Shown here piece by piece: positions 23,281 to 35,000 of a DNA stretch of 64,000 nt (position 1 is its first letter; each line of letters opens with the position of its first letter). The DNA is from Mauremys mutica (lineage: Eukaryota > Chordata > Testudines > Geoemydidae). The stretch is taken from NCBI RefSeq assembly GCF_020497125.1, contig NC_059089.1:27756782-27820781 (forward strand), read 5' to 3'. The position numbers were made by a program, and so were the translations under genes. The notes beneath the pieces were generated by a model that saw nothing but the letters and a program-made list of their open reading frames with translations, was not told where the DNA came from and made no database searches.

Positions 23281-26200
23281 ATGTTGATGTAATTTCTTCC
23301 TGCTCAGTTTGAGTCAGCCAGCAAAGATAAAGTCAGAGATGTACGGAGGAGTGTTCATAAAGCGGGAGTCCAGCATTTCTTAAATACAAATAGCTAGTGG
23401 TGCACTCTTGCCTGAAGGATAGTTGAAATTCTAGGTATCGTACATTCTGATAGATAGCCACATCTTTTTAGTCAAAGATTTCATAACCAGAGACTTACCA
23501 TTTCATCTCTGGGCTTTATTCCTACATTGCTCTGTTCTGGAACAGGCAGTTCAAATCGAGGATCATGAAAGGGGAAATCTTTTAGACTAACTTTAAAAAG
23601 CAACATCTTATTTACTCTCAATTATGGTCTTTATTTAGCATTAATTTTTAAAATATAAGCTCTGCTAACAACTGCAATTTGATTATAAAAATATTTTTCT
23701 TTATAATAAAGACTTAAAATGAACAGTTTTGTTTTTTATATATATAGTCTTTCAAAAAAATTATTAATAAAGTAAAGGTCAATAATAGGTAATAGCCTAT
23801 TTACTATATCCAAAGGAAATTGACTCACAGGAAATCAAATTAACATTAACCACTTGCGCCAAATGATCTCTGATAAATAGAACTACCTTACTATTTCAGT
23901 GAGTGTATCTAGGCAAAAGAAGGCATAACTAGCACAACTATTCATCCTAAATTGGTGCAGTGCAGATGCAAACTCTGTAAAATAGTTGACTATCATATTT
24001 ACTTTTCAGTCAGCTGCTTGTGCCCATAGGTGTTGATTTGGCAGCTAAATGATTATTTGCATGATTCAATTAGCTTGTGGGTCAGCTTTTCTTATCAACA
24101 GTCCCTGTGCTAAGGAATTTTGTGACGTATCTTTGTTTCCTCTCCAAAACAGAGTGAACACAATTTATCTTCTTCATTGTTCCAGACACCCGTGTGCATC
24201 AGTCAACACAACTTTTGTGTTTGTTTATCACACATGCACAATTACTGGTGCAATCTTCATCAGTTTTAGAAATCACAGTTGCTGCTTTGGCTACAGAGGG
24301 CTCATTTAAATAAATAAGTAAATACCGTCCTCTGCAAAGCATTCGTTACCAATTAATCAGCGTTGGAGCAAGGGGGTCTGTAGACCTTAGAAGACCTCCT
24401 GTGTGCTGAAGAAATAGAACAAAACAATATACATGTGCTAATGGAGCTCTCAAACACCACGCACTCTTGTGTTCCTGCTATAACTCAGTGGAAATAGTAT
24501 TTGAAATGTAAAGTGTGTCAGCGGAGGCTCAGGCAGCATAACGAACACACAGACGTCCCTCATCTTGATCACATCGTTGCTGGCCACAGGCAAAAACCTG
24601 TCATATACTGATGAGGTTCATAGGAAGGCCATCAACAACCTTTGGGCCGCACTTGCGTGCCCTGTGCCCATCGGGCATCATTAGAGTGCTTCTTTACAAC
24701 ATTCAGGCTGTGGGTCCTTTGAATTACAAGTGCAATTCGGCCTTTTCTCATATTGGAGAACAGCCACGTGGTTACATGGCAAATAATACAAATGTTATCC
24801 TTGAGGATTGCTCACACATCAGAAAGGTTTCCTGAAAGGACCAGTATTAGACTAAGGCCTTTGGATGGTCTGGTGTTTTTCCTAGCAGCTAAATGCTGAA
24901 AGAGCTGGGCTAAGCCTAACAGTAATAATCACTTTGGTAAGAATTCGGCCAAAGCTCATTGGTCCTGTAAATGGAGCTGAGTTTTCTGATCAGCAGTGAG
25001 GCTCCTCTCGGGCCCTATGGACCGTGTACTCTGAGTGGGGGGGGGAAGGGCTTCCTTTGCTCCCCAGAAGTGGAGCTGTTTAGCAGTTACATCTTAAGGC
25101 CATTTGTCCAGGTTCTTACCTGTCCATAGTAATTATAGTTATTCTGACCAAAATGGGTTTGGAGTATTGTCTCATCCGTGCCTGGTGGCCGTCACTTGGG
25201 AATGCTAATGCGCATTCCCCGCGTGAGGGCCCCTTTGTGCTGTCCTGGCATTGACAAGGGACACGAGTGTAATGTGAACCAGGCCCTCATGTCTTGAGAT
25301 GGAGATGGACACACCCGAACCCTGATATTCCCCTCCGATGACCATGCTGAAGCCAATTTGCTTTGTACTGGGGTCTTGCAGAGCGACACTCAGGCTGAGC
25401 TTTTCAAAGGGGTCTATGTAACTTAATACAAATACTAAACCTCCTGGCTCTTACACAGCACTTCCCCCCAGTTGAGCCCAAAGCACGTTGCAGAAGGAGA
25501 GCAGGATCATTAACCCCATTTTGCAAATTGGGAAGCTGAGCCACATAGCAGGGCAGTGACTTGCCCAAGGTCGCGCAGCAATCGTGGGGGCAGAGTCTGA
25601 ACTAGCCTAGGTATGCTCAATGCTAGTCCTGTGCTTATCCAACAGGCCACACTGTGCAAGCTGCTGAATCACGTAGGTGCTTTTGGAAAGCCCAGCCTGC
25701 ATTCAGACCCTCTGGAGGACGAGCAGGAGCAGCAGGAGTCTGATCGCCAGCAGAGGAGGTCCCTGAAGGTTGATGCTGGTTCCTCAGGTAACATACAAGA
25801 GGAAGAAGAGTGCACGGCCAGGGTCATGCACTGAAAAAGTGCTTAGGAGCCCTGAGTGTCTTATACGAGGATTTGTGAAGCGGCCCCAGCAGCCAGTGTG
25901 AAATGTTTGAGAACGTTTACATGGAGCCCTCTTACAAGCTACTTAGCTTTTGGAGAGAGAGAGTTCAAGTGTTCCTCGCAGTGTTTACGACTTGGAGAGT
26001 GCCTTGAGTAGCAGTTGCAGACTTTCCACATACAGCAGGAAGGAAAACACAACAAACATTTATGTGCCAAAATCAAAGCAGCAAATGATTTTTCTGCTTC
26101 GGCTATTTAGACCTCAAACTCCCGGCCCACAGCTCACTGTGTCTCTGACCTCAGCTACAGTGAGGGATGCTCTGTCCAGAAAGGGCCGAGGCAGGGAACC

Positions 26201-27190
26201 TGCGGGAGTCCGGCAAGGAGGAAACATGGGACTGGCCCAGTGCTGCAGACACTGTGAACTTGAGCATTAAACTGCTGGAGACTAACTACTATTTAAAAGC
26301 CACACGGCTCCAGTGATGGCATTAAACATGCCAGGGCTGAAATTCACACCATTACCCTGAATTGATGTGTCTTGCAATTGCAACATGGGAGCGTCAGCTC
26401 TAAGATGCTGATGCCAATATCTATGCCATGTATTGCCACCTTGATACAAATAACTCCAACTAACAGGAAATGGTTTCAGTTTGTGTTAATAAAAATACAT
26501 CTTTTTAAAGACTGGAATTCGTCAAAGATTGGCAAATTTTATTTTATTTCATTAGCTTTAATGTCACTGCCATATGGACTGTGAAGAAAAGTGAACCCTT
26601 AGCTCAGAGTTATCCGCATGACACACAAAGCACAGATACAATTGTTAAGGATAAGCCCTGGGAGTGATTTATTGCTTGCATTGTATTAGCCACAGAGGAG
26701 TTATGATATGCTTCCCATTCCGGTATCATATTAGTATTTTATTAGTCTAATAATATATTATATTACCGTATCATATCAGGATTCCCATCCCGTTAGCCTT
26801 TCGCAGGTGGCTGAGGATGAGCTGGTGGGTCTGTGTGCTGTGGCTGACTTTCAGGGGCAGAGCCAGGGGTTGGATGGCAGTGCTGCTGAAGTAAGGTTGC
26901 CTGTGCTTTTTGCTTGGGGACAATGGGTGCTGCATACTGAGCAGCCAGTGCCTAATTTTTACAGCAAGTTTTATATTCTCCACCAATTTGGCTCGTCAGA
27001 GCTCTGTAATGTAAACTCGTTCCTGGCCCCTAACTAAGCATGTGACATGCTACAGAGGAAAGATGCTGCTGGCTTGCAAAGTGACTGGAATAGTAAGGCA
27101 ACAGCTACTGCTCAGGGCCCACTGGCCAGTTCAGTGACACGGCTACCCCTCTGGTACTCTGCAAATTAGGGGGTTGGACAAGAAGTCTTA
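23281..27190. other. Intergenic sequence after PBX3
   Basis: No gene is recognised. The first 800 bases are very AT-rich. A reversed MIR occupies 25440-25650. A short AT palindrome cluster lies at about 26700-26790 (TATGATATG, TAATATATTA, CGTATCATATC). The remaining open frames are short and without homology I know. Confidence 0.6.
25440..25650 (-). repeat. MIR SINE, reverse orientation
   Basis: The series 'cattaaccccattttgcaaa', 'gggaagctgagcca', 'gtgacttgcccaaggtcgcg', 'cagagtctgaact' is the MIR consensus read on the minus strand. Confidence 0.75.
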
Positions 27191-29102
27191 GGCCAGACAG
27201 GAGCTCCCATCGATCGCACGCTAGAGACAGGCCTGTCGGGGGCTCCCGTCGAGTGCTAGAGACAGGCCTGTCGGGGGCTCCCGTCGAGCGCGCTAGAGAC
27301 AGGGCTGTCGGGGGCTCCCGTCGAGCGCGCTAGAGACAGGGCTGTCGGGAGCTCCCGTCGAGCGCGCTAGAGACAGGGCTGTCGGGGGCTCCCGTCGAGT
27401 GCTAGAGACAGGCCTGTCGGGGGCTCCCGTCAAGCGCGCGCTAGAGACAGGCCTGTCGGGGGCTCCCATCGAGTGCTAGAGACAGGCCTGTCGGGGGCTC
27501 CCGTCGAGTGCTAGAGACAGGCCTGTCGGGGGCTCCCGTCGAGCGCGCGCTAGAGACAGGGCTGTCGGGGGCTCCCGTCGAGCGCGCTAGAGACAGGCCT
27601 GTCGGGGGCTCCCGTCGAGTGCTAGAGACAGGGCTGTGGGGGCTCCCGTCGAGTGCTAGAGACAGGGCTGTCGGGGGCTCCCGTCGAGTGCTAGAGACAG
27701 GGCTGTCAGGAGCTCCCGTCGAGCGCGCTAGAGGCAGGGCTGTCGGGAGCTCCCGTCGAGCGCGCTAGAGGCAGGGCTGTCGGGAGCTCCCGTCGAGCAC
27801 GCTAGAGACAGGCCTGTCAGGAGCTCCCGTCGAGCGCGCTAGAGGCAGGGCTGTCGGGAGCTCCCGTCGAGCACGCTAGAGACAGGCCTGTCGGGAGCTC
27901 CCGTCGAGCGCGCTAGAGGCAGGGCTGTAGGGGGCTCCGGTTGAGCACGCTAGAGGCAGGGCTGTCGGGAGCTCCCGTCGAGTGCTAGAGACAGGGCTGT
28001 CAGGAGCTCCCGTCGAGCGCGCTAGAGACAGGGCTGTCAGGAGCTCCCGTCGAGCGCGCTAGAGGCAGGGCTGTCGGGAGCTCCCGTCGAGCACGCTAGA
28101 GACAGGCCTGTCGGGAGCTCCCGTCGAGCGCGCTAGAGACAGGGCTGTAGGGGGCTCCGGTCGAGCGCGCTAGAGACAGGGCTGTAGGGGGCTCCGGTCG
28201 AGCGCGCTAGAGGCAGGGCTGTAGGGGGCTCCGGTCGAGCACGCTAGAGGCAGGGCTGTCGGGAGCTCCCGTCGAGCGCGCTAGAGGCAGGGCTGTCGGG
28301 AGCTCCCGTCGAGCGCGCTAGAGGCAGGGCTGTCGGGAGCTCCCGTCGAGCGCGCTAGAGGCAGGGCTGTCGGGAGCTCCCGTCGAGCGCGCTAGAGGCA
28401 GGGCTGTAGGGGGCTCCGGTCGAGCGCGCTAGAGGCAGGGCTGTCGGGAGCTCCCGTCGAGCGCGCTAGAGACAGGGCTGTAGGGGGCTCCCGTCGAGCG
28501 CGCTAGAGGCAGGGCTGTCGGGAGCTCCCGTCGAGCGCGCTAGAGCCAGGGCTGTAGGGGGCTCCCGTCGAGCGCGCTAGAGACAGGGCTGTAGGGGGCT
28601 CCCGTCGAGCACGCTAGAGGCAGGGCTGTAGGGGGCTCCGGTCGAGCGCGCTAGAGGCAGGGCTGTCGGGGGCTCCCGTCGAGCGCGCTAGAGGCAGGGC
28701 TGTCGGGCGCTCCCGTCGAGCGCGCTAGAGGCAGGGCTGTCGGGAGCTCCCGTCGAGCGCGCTAGAGACAGGGCTGTAGGGGGCTCCTGTCGAGCGCACT
28801 AGAGACAGGCCTGTCGGGAGCTCCCGTCGAGCGCGCTAGAGACAGGGCTGTAGGGGGCTCCGGTCGAGCGCGCTAGAGGCAGGGCTGTAGGGGGCTCCGG
28901 TCGAGCGCGCTAGAGGCAGGGCTGTAGGGGGCTCCGGTCGAGCGCGCTAGAGGCAGGGCTGTCGGGAGCTCCCGTCGAGCGCGCTAGAGACAGGGCTGTC
29001 GGGAGCTCCCGTCGAGCGCGCTAGAGGCAGGGCTGTCGGGAGCTCCCGTCGAGCGCGCTAGAGACAGGGCTGTAGGGGGCTCCGGTCGAGCGCTAGAGGC
29101 AG
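27191..29102. repeat. GC- and CpG-rich minisatellite, about 52 units of 35-39 bp
   Basis: I count 52 occurrences of CTAGAG, spaced mostly 37 bp apart, with 35-bp and a few 39-bp units. Most units contain CGGGAGCTCCCG, a perfect 12-bp palindrome; others have a linked variant (TAGGGGGCTCCGG) that loses it, or an intermediate (TCGGGGGCTCCCG). The 35-bp units with GAGTGCTAG are concentrated in the first 560 bp plus one near 27980, while TAGGGGGCTCCGG units occur only after about 27920. The array is far richer in CpG than its flanks. The short open frame at 27508-27768 is a by-product. There are no unique spacers, so it is not CRISPR-like. Confidence 0.97.
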
Positions 29103-30611
29103 ATGAAAAGTGACGCATTCAGCAGAGCTCGCCTGGAATGGGGGCAGGGAGCGTAGCCTGAATCTGCAGTGGGCTCTAGCAGAGCCCCAAGGACAGGGCA
29201 TGTAACCCTGGAGCGTCTCTAGCCAGAGGGCTGCCGTTACCCTGCCTTGCTCGGCAGGGAACTCTTTGGTCTCACTCTGCTGCAGGAGACGGCGAGCTGA
29301 GCTCCCTGCAGGACTAGAGTGGGTGCCTTCCAAGGGTGCTGTGCGTAGCTGGGGCTGGTGAATAGCGCTGCTGTATGGAAGATGTAGCTCCCCTAAGTTC
29401 TCTGAACCTTAGCTCCAGACACTCATTGCTGGCACTGAAGCCTATCGTCCTTCCCACCTAATCCACAGCACAGTGCACGCGGTTTTCTGTGCACCTACAG
29501 CAAGCGCAAGCCCGAAGGGAAGTGTCAGCTGCAGAAGACAAATCCCCAGGCCTCACACAGCACCTTGTCCTTATTGCCAGGAGTGATGGTGGGCTGGGGA
29601 GTGAATTAACACTGCTTGGTTCATGTTCTTCCTCTGCTGGAGGAGAGCCCCCAGCACACACGGGGGGTTGCGGGGAGGTGTCCAGTTTAACTCGAGCTTT
29701 TCTTGTGCCGTTAGAAACAGATTTTCTTTTCTCTCTTCCTCAGGGCACTGGATTTCCCACTGGTGCCCCCCAGCTCAGAACACACAGAGGGTGCACCCTG
29801 GGGGTGGGCCCATTTCCTCTGCGGTGCTGAGGGCTTTGCCCCTGGGCCATGCTCTGGCGTCCCCAGTCAAGGCCCTGTGTGCCGTGCAGCTGGCTGGAGC
29901 TGGCTTGGCAGTGCCAGGACAGCAGGCTGGCGAGCTTGTGGCAGCTGCGGTGCCATCTTGTTAAAGTGAGGGTGTTCATTTTCAGAGTTAATTAATGAAC
30001 GACCCAGTGCGACAGCCAGCAGGGGATTTATTTTGACCTGAAATACAGTTTTATGCTTTCCCCACATTTTCTGTTTTGATTTTCCTACTGGTCACACCTG
30101 ACTCAGCCCAGATGTGCGGCGGGGAGCCAGGGGGGAGCCAGAGGTTGTGCCAGCTGGTCAGAGAACACTGAGAAAGAATGGGAGGGGCAGTGTGAGATTG
30201 TGGGACAAGCTCATCAGCTGAATGTCTCTGCAACAGCAAAGCTACAAATGTCACAGCGGCTGCTACGGCACTCAGTGTGTGCTGGTGGGTGAGAGAAGGC
30301 AGGGGAAAGCCCATACAGCGTTTAGATATGGTGTTTCCAGCTCATAAACAAACAGCCACTGGAATGAGATCTGTATAGCTATAATTCCATCCTGTACAAG
30401 AGAGATGAGCCTTCAGCTTGTGTTCAGAGCACAGAGGCAGGTCACTAGCCACCTCTGGGAGCTGGTGCCAAAAGGACACGTATCCCAGCACTAGTCAATG
30501 CAAGGCACCACCTCCAGAACGTCTCTGCGGGGCGGCACTGCTGTGAGTGGCTGAGCCTGTTTTCACAATGCGGCCTACACAAGGGACCAGGCACTCCTCT
30601 GGGCCACCTCT
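29103..30611. other. Intergenic sequence, no gene seen
   Basis: Sequence of moderate GC content after the minisatellite. Several overlapping open frames (for example 29489-29830 and 29623-29964) lie in different frames, as expected of GC-rich non-coding DNA. Nothing recognisable is present. Confidence 0.5.
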
Positions 30612-30620
30612 AGGGAAAGC

Positions 30621-30722
30621 AGGGTGACCAGACAGCAGGTGTAAAAAATCAGGATGGGGATTGGGGGTAATAGGAGCCTATATAAGACAAAGTCCCCCAA
30701 ATCAGGACATCTGGCCACCCTA
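30621..30722. mobile_element. 102-bp MITE with inverted termini and 8-9-bp target duplication
   Basis: The left end AGGGTGACCAGA pairs with the right end TCTGGCCACCCT. AGGGAAAGC occurs immediately left (30612-30620) and again right (30723-30731). The 8-9-bp duplication fits a hAT or similar cut-and-paste transposase. No coding sequence is present. Confidence 0.88.
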
Positions 30723-31119
30723 AGGGAAAGCTATGCTGTTGGGAGAGTGAGCTTGGAGTGGCTACAGGATGGCTGATGTTGGTGGGCATTTCTCTGTGCC
30801 TACATGCAAAGCAGTATTTATTCATTTCAGCTGCAGATTGGTTGTGAGAGGGAGCTGGTTGAAGCCCTCGAAAGGATGTTTGCAATGCACGTACTCGCAA
30901 GGAACAGTGCAAATTCTGGCCTTTGTGACTCCTAGTTTAAAGGCCTCGGACGGGAGGGTTTGATCCTTAGGGTACAAACAAATACCTTTCAGATCAGGGG
31001 GTTCGGATGGCCAGCTACTTAATGTGCCTTTCTGGCCCCCAAGACAGTCAGACTCTGCTAGTTTCCATGTCTGAAAACTCAAGATTCTATTCCTTATGGC
31101 AGGACAGTGATCAATTGCT

Positions 31120-31369
31120 CTCCAAGTACAATGAAGCAATGGTCTTAATCAGCAGCAAGGGAGATTTAAATTAGATATTAGGAAAAACTTTCTAACTATA
31201 AGTGTAGTTAAAATCTGGAACAGGCTTCCAGGTGAGGTTGTGGGATCCTCTTCACTGGGGGTTTCAACGAAGGTCAGACAATGGTGGTCTAGGTTTACTT
31301 GGTCCTGCCTCAGCTGCAGGCTGGACTTGAGTTCTTGCGGTCCCTTCCAGCCGTATGTTTCTATGATTT
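31120..31369 (+). mobile_element. CR1 LINE 3' fragment
   Basis: The block 'agattagatattaggaaaaa'-like (31165-31190), then 'tctggaacaggcttcca', then 'ggtcccttccagccgtatgt' and 'ctatgattt' follow the end of CR1 ORF2 and its 3' tail. It is diverged and truncated. Confidence 0.8.
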
Positions 31370-31857
31370 AACACTGAGTCTTATTGCCAGTCGCTCCCTC
31401 TCCCCAGCCATAGAAATTCTACTTGTGCAACAAATAGAAACTTTTCTTCAAAGTTTCCCTCACATCCTTGTTTCAGTTGTTGCTAAATCCCCAGTTTCAT
31501 CTGTGAGCAGGTTCTGAAGCAAATGCCATTTGTAGCCTCATTCTTGCCTCCAGCAGCAGCAGCAGGGAAAAAAAAAGTTCAAGCATATCAGAGTGCTACT
31601 AGGTGATAAGTCCCCAAATCTGTATCAAAGGCTATTTGATCATCTCCCTGTCACTGATATAATAAAAAGGATTAATTTATTCGAGACTGCCGAAACCCTC
31701 ACGCGGCAACAAATTTAAGAGTTCGCTTTACACGGGCTAATTAAAATCAATTAATTTCAGTCAAATCTGCGGCTACCAATCTGCATGTAAATATACATAC
31801 ACACATGTATATATGTGTACACACCTCTCTCCCACACACACATGTTATATGCTAGTG

Positions 31858-32086
31858 CAGTGGTCTCCAAAGTGGGGTGCTGAAGAGGATCCTTGCGGGT
31901 GCATGGCAGGAGGAGCACTTTTTTTGTTTTTTTTGTTTTTTGCTTTGGCAGTTCGGGCAGAAGGCCGAGTGGCTTTTTTTTTTTTTTTGCTTCGGCAAAA
32001 ATGGTAGAGCCGGCGCGGCAGGGGGTGCGTGCTCAAAATTTTTTTACTAATAGGGATGCGCGATTGAAAAAGTTTGGAGACCCCTG
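31858..32086. mobile_element. Non-autonomous hAT DNA transposon, 229 bp, with 8-bp target duplication
   Basis: It begins CAGTGGTCTCCAAAGTGGGG and ends AAGTTTGGAGACCCCTG, which are imperfect inverted termini. TGCTAGTG flanks it on both sides (31850-31857 and 32087-32094). Inside are poly(T) runs and no transposase. Confidence 0.94.
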
Positions 32087-32094
32087 TGCTAGTG

Positions 32095-35000
32095 GACTCC
32101 TTTCACTTGAATCGTCACTTTACAACAGCTTGAACAAAATACTGCAAAAGACAATTGCACATGTGTCTGGGAGGCATGGATGAAATAACCTTACACTGCA
32201 CGTCTTTTCTGGCTCTGATTTCTATCATTATCTACATTATACCTTATTGACAAGCAGTGTCTGCTACAAGTTTGGTTTTTTTTAATTACTCCATCACTGG
32301 TCACCATTAAAATCTTGTTTTCCCTTTGCAGGTGACTAAATGTTATCACAGTTTGTCAGTACAGGGAATAACTAGGAAATACTCTGAGTACCTTGCTAAT
32401 GTGCATTACTTACACAGGCATCTTGTAGCGATTTGAATGTTGGCTTCCCTAGCGTTCATAATTCCAAAATTCACAATTCCACAGTGGTAAACGTGATCAG
32501 ACTTTCCAGCACTAATGACGTCGTTCAGAGACTCATTGGAAAGGGTCTGAAAAGGGGGCTGGTGCATGCTGCACAGGTCGGTCTAGGAAGGGTGGTGGGC
32601 TGTAAAAGGAGCTGAGGAGAACCCTCTGTCCCTTTGCATTCAAGAGCACCTAGGCTTAACTCCTCGTCTCCCAGGCCACACCTGGCCCACAGCACTGGCT
32701 CATGCTCCGTCTGGCCCCCTTTACGGTGTCTGGGAGATTTCCAGCTGCTGCCAAGCAGCAATTCATCCTGCTTAATGCACAAGGTATGCTGGGGTGGGGG
32801 GTCAGGGGGACGTGCCACAGGCACAGGAGAGAAGCAGTGTCTTTGAGCCCAGTCCCACTGGAGCTAATGACTTTGGGAGCTGCAGCTTCTCCACCAAGGA
32901 GATTTTTGGGTAGAGTGGAGAGGTGCACCCCTCGTGCATGGTAAAAGTAAGAGTCAGGAAAATAACTTCAGACAAAATTCAGCATGTCTGTTCTTTGGGG
33001 CTTGAGGGGTAGCAGCGTTCCAGGAAAGGAATTGTGCAGGGGAGGGAGTGGGAGATAAAAGCATGGTCAGACACCCCCTTCCGCGGGGCAGGGACATGCT
33101 GTCTAGAAAGCGTTGAGAAGTCCTGCCTGCTCGCTGGCTGTTCTGGATTAGTTACCTGCTCGACATCTGTTCCTCATTTAGCGCACACAACCCATTCAGA
33201 GTCTAGCTCAGCAAAAGCAGCTGCCAGATTGATTATGACCTTTTCCTGAGAAAGATCACAGATCTAAGAATGGAATATACCTACATTCCTTGGCTCAGGG
33301 CCACCAGGAATGTCAAACCCCCCTGTGTTTGGGAGTCCATGAAATGAAAAGCCTCCCACAAGGAACGGCTTTCTTTGGTCAAGGGGCATTATGCAAAGTT
33401 AGAAGGTTGCTGAACATTGAGAGGAAAACACAACTGCATATCTGAGGAGGTAAGAGCCCAGCACATGGGCCTGCCGTGCTTTGCCAGTACTGTCAGTGAG
33501 AGAATCCACTGCTTCCCTCTCTCCATGACTTATCCGAGAACCCAAATTAGGCTTCAGGAAAATGAAAAGGGGCTGTTTTTCATGGTACGAGACCACCTAT
33601 TAATGCTAGCTATTAGAAGAATACAAGGCTGCATTTTTTTTCTGGTAAAATTCAGCATAAAGCGCACGCATCATTAAATATGGAAATCCAGAATTTTATT
33701 AGCAATCTGCTAGATCTGAACTGACGCCAATTAAACAGAAAAGATATAATTTATAAAAAGGCAGAGTTCAAGTTGTATTAAATATGAAATGCAATTTTCT
33801 GCTGCTTTTGATGTATTACTGGTGGTACATTGTTCAAAGAAGCATGTTATATTTCAATACAGAAATATTGTTTATTCATTAATATTTTAAAACTTGCTTA
33901 TTGCTGTATATGACTCTCCTGCAGAATGAAACTTATGATTTAAAACATGAATTAATAAACACATTTGAAAGTGTTAGACAATATCGTAACCTCTCATTTT
34001 TCATTTTACTAGGAGCATATTAAATTTTTATAATTCTGCAAGTACTATTATTTTCCAGATAAAGGTGCAGATTCTGAATTACTAATTTCAGGTAAAGATG
34101 AGAGAAGAGCACTAACATATGTTGGGAATCAGTCACTCTGTTCGCCTAATATGGGTTTGGTACATTTGTTGTTACATTATTCGTAAATCTTCTGCTTAGC
34201 ACCAGATCCTGATAGTGTGTTTAAAATATACTTACTGTACTTTCTCTTTGCACACTGTGTGGATGACAAGTGTGCTGTCTAGTTTGTGTGTGTGTGTATG
34301 TATGGATGGATGTATAGAAGGTCCTTTAATGTTAGGAAGCATTTTATAAAGGCTGACATTCTAAATGAGGCTGAAAATATTGTATACAAAACGTGATAAC
34401 GCAGTAATGATCTCAGAAGCCTCAGGTTATCTTGGTTATTACCTGCACCTACAACTTGAATCAACAGTATTAAGAAGGCCAGACTCAATACATATATACC
34501 TCTGAACTCATTAGGCCTGAGTACTCTATATAGACTAACCTATCAGCTGCTTGATTTAAACTAACCTTTTTTGTATCTGAAAAGCTCTCCTTCTGCAGCC
34601 TCGAGATATTACCATAACAATAGCCAGTATTTCAATTTTAAGAACTCATTTTTCCTCAAATAGAAAGTGCCAATCAATTTAAAGAGCCAAAGATGTGCTC
34701 AGGAGAAGCAGCTGGGGGGTATTTGCTCTGCGTGTTCCATCCTGGTGCTTTGATCCTAGTTTCCATTGAGAAACATGTTGCAGTGATTGTTTCCCCTGGT
34801 CACTGCAGTAAAGGGATGACAAGCTCCAGGTGGAGGGGATTTACCTTGTAACCTTTAATGGCATGGATGCAAGGTGGAAGTAACTGAGCTGGATGGAACG
34901 CTGACAACTGGAATGTGGCCGCAGTTGCCGGCAGAGAAATGCCAATAATTGTGTATTACTAATGGCAAATCAGACACTCTTGGAAATCTCTCTTTAGATA

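Noticed and set aside
27508..27768. Arg/Gly-rich 86-codon frame in the minisatellite
   Set aside because: It exists only because the units lack stops in some phases; the 37-bp period shifts frame every unit.
27191..29102. CRISPR-like array or CpG-island promoter
   Set aside because: Repeats are contiguous with no unique spacers in a vertebrate genome, and the CpG richness comes from the tandem unit rather than a promoter.
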